This document shows positions 11,861 to 29,063 of a stretch of DNA of 64,000 nucleotides, in pieces. Position 1 is the first letter of the stretch, and each line of letters starts with the position of its first letter. Location: the NCBI GenBank assembly GCA_002005505.1, contig KV908411.1, forward strand, positions 157,366-221,365. Direction: 5' to 3'. Under the pieces are notes generated by a model, which had not been told where the DNA came from, did not search any database, and was given only the letters and a program-made list of their open reading frames with translations. The translations under genes and the position numbers were made by a program. Source of the stretch: Botryococcus braunii (lineage: Eukaryota > Chlorophyta > Trebouxiophyceae).

Positions 11861-12220
11861 GTGCGCCAAGGCAACAAAACACTCAAACTATCAATAAAAA
11901 GTCTACACACTGAGATCCGCAACATTCCGGTACAAATAATTCATGGGGTGCGGTTAGGATAGGCTACACTCTTTCTGTCAAATGATTCTGAGGCTGCGGG
12001 AGGTCCACCCTCTAAGCCCTAGAATGCCACCAAAAGGCATAAGGCATGCTCATCACCAAAAGAGAGAGAGGCCCCCCGGGGGGGGGGGGGGGGGGACGCG
12101 GCATGGGGGGAATCCGCCCTGCATGTCCCTCCTACATGCTCCCCACTTCCCTGACAAAATGCACATACCGTCCCTCCCCACTTCCCTGACAAAATGCACA
12201 TACTGCAAAGCAAAACCGAC

Positions 12221-13960
12221 CTGCTGATGGCACGCAGGGAGAGTGAATCCCACCCCGGAGTGGAGGGGGGACAGGCTTCGGACGGAGAGAGCTGGGCGCT
12301 GCACCAACACAAAGGGCTCCCGGTCCAGCCGAAGAGAAGGCCCGGCGCTCGTCACAGGAGCCCTTGCCAACGCTACAGGTGTGGCAGATGGAGGACTGCC
12401 TCGGCCAACCTCCACTGTACCGCGCACGCTTGCAGTACAATCCCCCGGGCTGTTGCTCACACCCTGCTGGAATGGCCCCAGAAGATCCAGGGGTGCCAGC
12501 GGGGAGGAGTTGCCGGACTCCTCCTCGCTTGGCATACGACCCAGTGCAAAAGAGAGGGTGAAGGAATCCTGCAGGGGAGCAAATGGCGGTACAGTCGTGT
12601 CTGTTTGGGACGGTACACCACCACGTGCCACTGCTGTGGCAACTGCCAAGGACTGGTCAACTTCTGGAGTTTGCGGTACAAAGAGCATCAACGGATTCAC
12701 TGTCTCATCAGCAAGAGGGGCCGCTGCTCTGGTCGTACTGCGAGCTGGTACTGCTGAATCGGACGGTACAGTGGGGTAGGAAACAGGACTCGGTCGTTGT
12801 ACAGGGCTGGGGGATGACGTCGGCGCATCTCGCCGGCCCAGGTCGCGATCCAGCATCCGAGAGAATGTCTGCAGCACCATGGTGTCGGACACTGGCTCCC
12901 GAGGGGGCTGCTGCCGAGGCGACGGGGTTGCTTGGTTAGGAAACGGTGGGACTGGTGCTGCATGGGGCCGACCACTCGATGAAGCCTGGTGCGTTGGTGT
13001 CCTGCCAGAGCTCTCTGGGGAGGAGAGGGAGAGCTCTTTTGCTGCTGCCCCTGCTGCTTGCTTGTTGGCAGCGCGAAATGTGCGGTATGAATTAGTTGAA
13101 GCACGAGTAGGTGTTGCCTGCTGACGTAGCCCCATTGGCAGGAACGGGCTGCTGAGCAGTGGTGACACAGCAGGCCGCCCTGGCTGCTGCCTTTTCCCAT
13201 CCTCCTCACTCTCAACAACATCAAACTGCAAAAGCCAGGAACACCATTAAGTATGACAAACCCAGCATAACGCGTTTCTGCTGAATAGGTACGGTAAGAA
13301 ATGTTAGCTTCTACTATGGAGCCGGGTGGAAGATCATAGGAACAACAGGCTGGGTGCACTTCAAACCAGTAAAATAACACCTGTGTGCATTCCTTGTGTT
13401 TGGATTAGCATATCGTGGCAGTGGTCTTCTTGTGAGAAACCTTTTTCTGCTCCTCTGTCTGTTTAATTTTTCCAGTCCAGAAGCCTCATATTCAACAATG
13501 CCACAAAAAATTGCTACTGTGGGAAGGAAAACAATTTCTCGCTCAGAGATGCAAAGGTTCCCGGTATGCTGGCGCCTTGCATGGCGGGAAATTTCGGCGT
13601 TGGCCACGCCCTATCCAGGAGTATTTAAGAATATCTTTGCAAACCATAGATGTATAAGTCTCTCCAGGTTTCATACAATCGCTGAGAGCCTAACGGAAGA
13701 ATGCCGCTTGTGTTCGAGCATCAGAGGTAGGGGCTCGTCCAACAAGCTTTCAATGCGCAAGGAGCTGGCAGGGCATGCACCCCACTTTCCAAGAGCCCTA
13801 TGGTATATCATGAACAGAAAAGGAATAACCTGGCCAGGGGCTGTTCAAGAGCATGAAACAGGGGTGATTACGTGAGGGATCTGACCTCAGCGAGAAAATT
13901 GTCCAGCGAATCTAAGCTGTCAGTTGAGCTTCTGCTCCCAGCTCTCGCCAAAGGTAGCAT
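12221..13960 (-). CDS. Ser/Pro-rich disordered protein, 5' part
   Basis: Family not recognised. Exon 1 (13886-13960) starts at ATG in AAGATGC context, encodes 25 residues ending DSLDSLDNFLAE, and stops at GAG|GTCAGA. A TTTTGCAG acceptor opens exon 2 (12221-13225), 335 codons in phase 0 beginning FDVVESEEDGKRQQ. It ends at a candidate CAG|GTCGGT donor, and more exons are expected below. The protein is rich in Ser, Pro, Ala, Thr and Gln with few hydrophobics and a few acidic patches (SEEDG, PSEEESGN), so it is probably disordered, as in scaffold or regulatory proteins. Its start faces the TBP gene about 0.93 kb away, a head-to-head pair. The helical exon at 10.8-10.9 kb may belong to it. Confidence 0.55.
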
Positions 13961-14894
13961 CTTGAAACCCCTGCGCGTCTTTGAAATGTTTACACAACAA
14001 AGCGCCGGACAAAATGGCCGCTGCTGCAGAGACGAGGTGTGCTAGGAGTGTTTCACCCACGGCAGAGCCCCTTGACACGCAGGAAGCCTGAGAAAGCTTT
14101 CAGACAAGCGTCCTAGGCAATGACTGTGCCTTCTAAGACAGAGACGCGAAACGGGAGTTGAGGGCAACTTTTCGGAGACACGGAACAGCGGAAAAAACAA
14201 AATGCCCGAAAAGCCCACACTAACACAAATTTCTTTTTTTGTCGAGTCAACTAAGTGGCAGATGTATGGCACATGAGCAAAATTTTACTTCTTCCTAAAG
14301 CTGGCAATGGCCCTTTCGTTTCCCGGGAATACGTCCGTTGGATGTGTGCCATCTTGCTGCAATCTCGATCGCGACGTCCATGTGGCTGGACGATCGACTA
14401 CAAATTTCTGGTGTTTGATCATCAACGGTCTCCGCCGAAGCCCATCATGGCCCATTTGGCTGCCCATGACGGAAAGCATCGGCGAAACCGCATGTGGCGG
14501 TCTACGGTACCACCCCCCGCAGGAAGTTCCCGAGCAGGACACAGCTTGGGATCATCAACGCAACGCACTGTCAAACCAAAAAGTTGTTGACTTTCCAACT
14601 TCCCACATTGGCCTTACAGTCCCAACTCTCATACTATATGCAGCATTTCTTGGTCTGCTGAAGGGCTGTACGTGTGGGTAGTTGTAGTTCTAGTTTGTTT
14701 GCGAACCTCCGCGTTAAGTGGTTGTTCACCGCATCGTGGCTTGGAGCATTCAGAAAAGTGCACCTTTATTGCGTTTGCTTAGTTTGTTTAGAAGCATTCG
14801 TGAGGGTTTCGATATTGCGTGCTGTTCGATAGATCCTGCTGGGTTGGAAAAGACATTGTTTCAGTGTATGGTGTAGAAGCACACACGCAAATCA
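13961..14894. promoter_or_regulatory. Shared upstream region of two divergent genes
   Basis: The starts of the Ser/Pro-rich gene (-) and TBP (+) face away from each other across this gap, so both promoters must lie here. I see no clear TATA box or other named element. The assignment follows from gene orientation only. Confidence 0.4.
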
Positions 14895-21697
<6,803 letters not shown>

Positions 21698-22077
21698 TCA
21701 AGCGTATGGCAGGAAGTAGTTGGCAAGCAGCTTCTGGCGGCAGCGCTGATTGCTGTGCAGGGAAAGCTTCAGCACTGTCTTGTCGGAGCAGCGCTTGGGC
21801 ACCAGCTCTGGGTGAAGGATGCGCGCCAGTATCTCCACCCCCTCGACCAATCTGAGCCATGTCCACATCCATCTCAGCTCCACCATCTCTCTGAAATCTT
21901 TGCGAAGCAATCATTACCACTAAGCCGGGAAAACAGCTGCTGCTCCCCAGCCCCTCCCCTCCCTCACCCCTCCCTCCCCCCTCTCCTCACACCTCCCCCC
22001 TCTCACCCCCCTCCCCCTCCCTCCGTTTTCCCCTCCCGCACACAGACGAACACACGTGCACACGCGCGCGCGCGCAT

Positions 22078-22157
<80 letters not shown>

Positions 22158-24437
22158 GGGGGAGTATCCCTGCGCATCATCCTCCATTCCTCTACCTCAT
22201 GCACCCGCCTTTCTATTCGAAGCGAACCCGCCCCCCGCCCCCTCCCCCTGTCTGCCATCACAAATTTCTCATATTGCTCCCTCAAATCACCAGTGCATGC
22301 CCCCCATCAGCCTGCTCATCCCTCGTAAGGCGGGGAACATACCGGGGTCCGGGACGAGAGAAGTATGCGTGGTCCACAACATAGACCCGGCCCGACTTCA
22401 CCGCAGGCAGGCCCCACCAGCCCGGCAGCGCCGCCAACGCACAGGCCTCTCCCAAGCCTCTCCCCACCCCGGCACTACAGGGAGCCAGGATCAGGACCTC
22501 CGGTGCATACGCCTTCACCTGCATCAGAGCACCACCAGGATCAGCACCACAGCGGATGCCTCTTCACCTGCACACAAAGCACAAGGATCAGGACCTCCGG
22601 CGCATACGCCTTCCGACCCGCATTGACAGCATCAGAATCAGCACGTCAGGCACATGCCTCAATCACCTGCACCCAAAGCATGAGGATCAGGACTGCTGGC
22701 GCATGCGCCTTCCAGACCTGCATTGATGGCATCAAGATCAGCACCTCAGACGTATGAGACTACATCTGCAGCCAAAGCATGAGGATCAGGACCTCTGGGG
22801 CATGCACCTTCCAGGCCTGCAGGGGCCATGCCTGCAGCGAACATTCTAGGAAATGCAGGCTCCCAAAAGGGCTAGCAGCAACCATGCTGGCCCAGGGCCT
22901 GTGGTCCCACATACACTCTCACAGGCAAGCAGCACACATGCTGGCCCAGTGCCTGTTGCCCCACATACACTCCCTTGGGTGTGTATGTGCAAAAACCATG
23001 CTGGCCCCACGTAAGCTTGCAAGAGCCAGCAGCAGCCAGTCTGGCCCCACAAAAACTCCCTAGGGCAAGGCAGCAGCTAGGCTGGCCCCCACACAAGATC
23101 CCCACAGCAAACCTGATTGGCAGAGGGAGGGGTGTACCTCATCCCAGCTGACACGGAGGGGACGATCGCCGGGCTCCTGCCATTCATCGCTGCCTCCCGC
23201 CAGCTCCTTCATCTCTGGCAGCCACTGTCCCCCTGCATACGCCAGCCAACATCTTCAAAACTGCCCCCACTCCCCCCTACACACCTAAGCCAAAAGCATC
23301 AGCCACACCCCCCAAGGAACCCCCACCCCGGGGGGGTGTCAAACACACACATGCACATGCCCCACCCCCCTCTCCCCACACACACGCACATGCATGCACG
23401 CACACAACAGAGTGAAGAATGTAGTCCCCGTAGCCCATGCAAGTGTGAGAAGACTCCCGGCCATGAATGCCATGGGGAAATGGAAGGGAGTCCCACCGGC
23501 TGCCTCAAATAAGAGACAGTCAGACACAATGCAGGCTCCCTTAAAGGGAATCTCCAGGAGATCACATTGGCGGGGCTGTTCGGCACCTCGATATCGACCC
23601 ATCGCAGCCTGGAATTGAAAAATACTCCAAGAATCCGACCGAGACTGCGTTGGAAGGGACGCTAGCTGCTGAGAAGCAAGGGAAGGGAAGGGAAGGGAAG
23701 GCCGCTGCAAAGCATTTGGCGAAGCGTACCGAGAACAAGAGGGTGGACACTCTCCAGAGAGAGGACCCGGGGGCGGCGCTTGGCGGAGGCAACCTGACCT
23801 GAGACTGCGCGGAGGCGGGTGCGCAGGCGGTCCACCAGGCGGTGCGCCTCTGGGCCCACCCCAGCCGCAGACCCCACCTCCAGGATGCTGTCCATGACAT
23901 CCGAGAGGGTGTGCGGGGTCAGAGTCAGCACCCTTGTCGGGGAGCTTGGACCCGCCAACCCCGCACGCTGCAGCGCCTGCCGCAGTGGGCACACAACCAG
24001 AGTTCAGAGTCAGAGTTCAGTACCCTTTAGTCCCTTGAGAGTGGCTCCCTCCCTCCCTGCTCCCCCCTTTTCTCTCCCCCCGCCCTCCCTCCCTTCCTCC
24101 CTCCTCCCTCTTTCTCCATCCATCTCCATGCCCCCACACCCTTCCTCCCTCACTCCTTAAACAAACCCTCCCCCCCCCCCCCCCGGGGCAGGGGGGCTCT
24201 CAAATCCCACGAAATACCTTTACAGCAGATCCAGTCTCCTCAAGAACACACTTGCAAACAGAGTAACACCACTTCCATTCAAAATCATCCGTCTGCAAGC
24301 GCCCCCCCCTCCAAAACCCCCCCCCCCCCAAAAAAAAAAAAAAAAAAAAAAAAAAACCACCACTTTTTACCTATAAACTTGCAAATCCACACCCACCCTC
24401 CCCCAAAAAAATTCCAAAATGCGCACGCACACACACG

Positions 24438-24523
<86 letters not shown>

Positions 24524-25052
24524 CACGCACGCACATGCGCGCGCGCACAAGGAGATGCGCAGACCTCTGCAACGGTGAAGGCATCGGCGTCGCAGAGGCG
24601 GCAGGAGTCCTGGGTGAGAACCAAGCCGGGCTGCTCCCGGGCAAGCCACTCGACGTCAACCAGCCAGCCGCCTTCACCCTTGGCCCGGGCGGCTGCGCAA
24701 CGAGCCTCCACCTCAGCAGCTGAGAGGCCCGCCAGATCGAAGCGGCTGTGGCTGACCCTGGTCCGCGTGGTGGCCTCCTTTGGGTAATCGCACAAGTCCG
24801 TCACCCCCGTCACCCTGCGCAACCGATGTTCCCTTCAGCCTATTTTGAACTCTCCGTGCACACGGGCTGCCCTGCCACCCTGCACGGCAATGCCCATCGC
24901 TTGATTGACGTACATGCAACACAGAAAAAGGAACAGCTATACTCATGTTGATTTAAAACATTTGCATCCGTCCCCCCCCCCCCCCGGCCACAAAAAAAAC
25001 CAAGCCAAACCAAAGCAAACAAAAAACACGGGCCAAAAGAACCCAAGAAGCC

Positions 25053-25125
<73 letters not shown>

Positions 25126-25923
25126 GCAGTGGGAAGGGGGGGAGATAGGAGCCCCACCAGGGGGCCTCCTTTCCATGCCATTTCAGGCCAAGGCTGTACC
25201 GCACCTGTTGCCAAGGCCCAGGGCGAAGAGGATCTCGGTGCCGCTGGGGAGCAGGCTGACAATACTCTCACGAGGGGACCGCCAGCCAGGGGTCGGAACA
25301 GAATTTGACAGCGCCTGCGCACCACCGGGCCCATCCCAGGCACGAAAGGAGCCCCCCCGCTCGAGTTCTCTCTCCATGGCCCCCCGACCCGCAAAGTGCC
25401 CCAGCCCCTGCTCCTCGCCACCCCCAAAGTGGGGATGGAGGGCGCGCTCCCAGTACGGTGCAGCATCCAGCCGCCCAGAGGGCTGCCGCAGGGCAGCATC
25501 TTCCCAGGGCGGGACGCTTGTACTGCTCGTACTGCTCAAACCGTTGGCCCCCGACCACTCCCGCTCGTGCATCTTCTTCCACGCCGCGCCTGGGTCCTCC
25601 GCGGAGTGTGTCTGGAGGTAGCCCGCTCGTTCCTGCCCGTGGTGAGGGGCCCCTGCGGGGCCCACCAGGAGTTCCGGCGTAACAGGCTGGCTGGAGTGGG
25701 GGAGCGGAGGCCCTGGAGGGAGCGCGTGCATGGCGGCCTCGTCGAAGGGCGGGGTGCGGAAGGGCGAGGGCTGGATGGGCGAGGGCGGGGGCGAGGTCTC
25801 GACGGAGGAGGAGAGTGGGTCTGCTGAGCTCAGTGCCCGAAGAAGCGTCGTGCTGGGCGATGGCGGTTGTGCTGCAGCCCCCAGGACTCCCGTCAGGTGG
25901 GTCCGCCTCAAAACTTTGAACAT
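21698..25923 (-). CDS. Cobalamin-binding BtuF-like protein
   Basis: Soluble relative of the vitamin B12-binding (COG0614) proteins that hold corrinoids in the cleft between two lobes. Exons: 25205-25923, 24565-24814, 23730-23976, 23138-23232, 22343-22518, 21698-21851, phases consistent, 546 aa if the ATG at 25923 is used (an in-frame TGA lies just before it). The first ~215 residues are Pro/Ser/Gly-rich and not conserved; the first 40, basic and Ser-rich, could be an organelle targeting peptide. The domain then runs [109 protein letters not shown] and [14 protein letters not shown]. These are hallmarks of the cytosolic-type bacterial cobalamin-binding family, without a lipoprotein signal. It could alternatively be the C-terminal half of one protein with the CbiA domain upstream. 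Confidence 0.9.
22079..22157. repeat. (CA)n microsatellite in BtuF-like intron
   Basis: A CA run flanked by CG tracts inside the last intron of the - strand gene, so it reads (GT)n on the sense strand. Confidence 0.96.
22488..22830. repeat. ~97-bp tandem copies of a BtuF exon edge
   Basis: AGGATCAGGACCTCCGG plus the following GCATACGCCTTC starts at 22488, where it is the 5' part and acceptor of the exon at 22343-22518. Diverged copies start at 22584, 22683 and 22782 in the adjacent intron, a period of 96-99 bases. Each copy retains remnants of the acceptor and of the codons for [11 protein letters not shown]. Confidence 0.85.
22835..23100. repeat. ~65-bp degenerate repeat (CATGCTGGCCC)
   Basis: Four or five diverged units share GCCAGCAGCA, ATGCTGGCCC and CCCACATACACTC blocks, inside the same intron as the exon-edge copies. 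Confidence 0.7.
24330..24522. repeat. A-run and (CA)n microsatellite in intron
   Basis: A C-run and A-run near 24317-24356 and a (CA)n run at about 24447-24522 lie in the intron between 23977 and 24564. The CA run reads (GT)n on the sense strand. Confidence 0.95.
25055..25128. repeat. (CA)n microsatellite in BtuF-like intron
   Basis: A CA run of about 55 bases followed by a CG run; it reads (GT)n on the sense strand of the - gene. Confidence 0.96.
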
Positions 25924-26230
25924 TCAAAAAGTCAATCCAACTCCGTTCTGACCCAACCCTTTCTCCTCACGGTGGGCTCCGCTCTGAAAATCTGAGATGA
26001 AGGAGACCGGCTGCGAGTTCTACTCATCCACCAAACATCAACACTGTCAAACCCTATGGGGGAAAGGGAGGGAAGGAAGGGGGGGGGGCCGGGGAATGGA
26101 AAGGGAAAGGACTGTCACCCCACCCTTCCAACCATCCTGCAAGAGCACCCCCTTCAGCAGTGCAAATAAAAGGCAGTGAACATAAAAGGCTTCAAGTATC
26201 TATCTCTGCCCACCGCCCCTTCTCCCCACC

Positions 26231-26277
<47 letters not shown>

Positions 26278-26370
26278 CCTCCTTGCCCCCCCCCCCCCCC
26301 CCCCCCCCCCCAAAAAATATCAAAATCCCTACTCCCTCTTCATCCCCCTCCCCCCCCCCCCCCAAAAAAA
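26231..26370. repeat. A-run and C-run homopolymer block
   Basis: A run of more than 40 A is followed by C-runs with short A tracts. It lies in the gap (25924-26385) between the CbiA and BtuF-like reading frames and reads as G- and T-runs on their sense strand. Confidence 0.9.
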
Positions 26371-26385
26371 AATACACACACACTC

Positions 26386-28114
26386 TCACACACTCACGAG
26401 CCCCTGCACCCATAGTCTGGTGCTTGAGGAGAAGGGGCCCGGACCGTGAATGTAGTGCTTGCCAGCGTTGTAGTCGAAGGAGTTGGCCTTTGGGGGCGGG
26501 GCTGCATACCGCTCTCGGGCATCGTGCTGCAGCCATGAGGCTTCCGCCCACTGGTCTGACGACATAGCCCGGCTGCGGCGCGGCTCGGGAACGTGTCTGT
26601 ACAGTACAGTCGGGACAGGAGCTTGCCATGAGGTCAGACCCGCCAAGTTAGGTGTCGACCACACAGCCCCCATGGCGCGGGCTCGGGACTGAGGGTCCGT
26701 CTCGGGGGACGTTGTGCAAGAGGCTGCGTTGCGGAGCAGCGGCGGGCCCATGTGGCCCTGGTCGGTTCCCCAGGGGGGTCCCCGGCCGTGCTCCACTGTT
26801 GAGGCCGCCCACGTAACATGCTGCCCTGAGGAAGACTCCCGCGCGGCGTCCCGGGGCTCCCAGAAGAAGGAGGACCCCAGCCCGGCGCCCGCGCTGGTGC
26901 TCCTCAGCAGATCCTCGGCCGTGGGCAGGCTGCGGAGGCGGGCCCCCTCGTGGAGGGCGGACGCGGCGTCGGGGGAGTGCGTTTGCCGGTGGGGCGGGGG
27001 GAGGTGCATGTACGCAGAGGTGGAAGGGACTTCGACCATGGTGGCCTCAGGAGAGTGTGTCATGCGGCGGGTGGCGTGAACCTGTAGGGACAGCGATGTG
27101 GAAGCGGCTTCGAGAGCGGCTGCGTTGACCGCACTGACGTCGACGCTGGCAGCTGCGGCAACTAAGGCTTGAGCCACCCCTGGGCAGCTCCCAAAGTGGA
27201 GGTGCACGTAGGACGCCAGCACGTTTTTGCACGCATACCCCTCCGCCACGGGCTTGGCCCCAGGAGCCTACAGCACGAATCACAGTGGGAGTTCTAAGGA
27301 GACGTCCGAAGCAATTGCACGCCACGAGTAAAAAACAAGGGGCCCTACGCCGGCGCAGGAGCCAAACAAGTAGTTCGGAGCAACCACAAGAACCCGATTC
27401 AAATCGAGGGGTTCTGGGCCTCAGCCTGGGCATGATAACACGTCAGAATGGGCTCAAGCGGATCGCGAGAGCCAGCGACAGATGATCGTGAAGAAACCAG
27501 GTTTGCCCTCATGTACAGGGAAAAGGCCCGCTGGCGATAGCTTTCTGGTCGAGTAGAAATAGATGAGAGCAGCAGCTCTGCGGCAAGCAGGCAGGAAGAT
27601 GTACAGGAAGGAGTGCGCGGGGGGGGGGGGGGAGGAGGATGTAGGGGAAGGATTGGGGATGGGGGAGGATATAGGGAAGGAGTGAGGGGGGAGGGGGGTG
27701 TTGGGGAAAGAGTGCTGGGAGGAGGATGCAGGGGAAGCAGGAGGGGGGGGGGGGATGTAGGGGACGGGGTGCGGCAACGGACACCTGCATCGTTGCAGAG
27801 TAGCCCATCTTGTAACCATTAGCGCTGGCATCGGGGCCAAAACCGCCCACAATTTTCTCTTCAAGGATTTGGCTGAAGTGGAAGACATGGCCTCGGGCTG
27901 TGAGCCCGGCGGGAAACAGGGGACACGACTCCCGGGTCTCCACTTCCACGTACCCCATCTTCATTCCCTTCTTTGCCATGCTGGTTCGGAAAGGGAATAT
28001 CCCAACTGCCACACCCCACACACCCAATCAGGCTATAGGAGAAGGGGGCCCTACCTACAACCTCGGCATTCCTTGGCACTTTCTCCCAAATGTGCATGGT
28101 GTGTGTGGGGGTGT

Positions 28115-28163
<49 letters not shown>

Positions 28164-28170
28164 CGCGCGC

Positions 28171-28222
<52 letters not shown>

Positions 28223-28263
28223 GTGTGTGTGTGTGTGTTGTGTGTGCGTGTGTCTGTCTGTGT

Positions 28264-28362
<99 letters not shown>

Positions 28363-28984
28363 CGAGCAGAGGGGGTTGGGGGAAGGACAGGGGGGATTGC
28401 CCGTGATCATGCACATGTATATGTGCATGAACAACCATGGTCTGCCAGGGCAACCTCCATAGATTAGCACGATGCACTGGGATGTCAATGCTTGCTTGAA
28501 CTCAACAGCTTTTAAGTGCGACTTAAACTGCAGTCTGAGGATGAAAAGGGGCGCACCCATGGAGGACGGAGGCTCCCCCTCCGTTTCAATGCTCTGGCTG
28601 AGATAGATGAGACCGCCGCACTCAGCATACACCACCCCGCCCGCCTGAGCAAAAGCACGCACAGCCGCCATGAGGCGGTGGTTGCCTGAGAGGGCTTTCG
28701 CGTGGCGCTCGGGGTATCCCCCACCAAAGTACAGGGCTGACACGCTGTCCGGCAGCGTCCCTGTCATTGGGGAGAAAGGCACCAGCTCCGCCCCTGCTGC
28801 CTCCAGCAGGCTCAGGTTCCTATATACCACCACCCACACACTGGTCAGCATGAAGCTTGTGGCACACAACATTGCAGCATGCTTTTAGAATCTCTCTTTC
28901 CGCCCTCTTGAATGGAACAAACCACACACGCTCGCTCACACGCACATCTTTGAGATCTCGTGTCCCTCTCCCCCCCCTCGCCCC

Positions 28985-29063
<79 letters not shown>

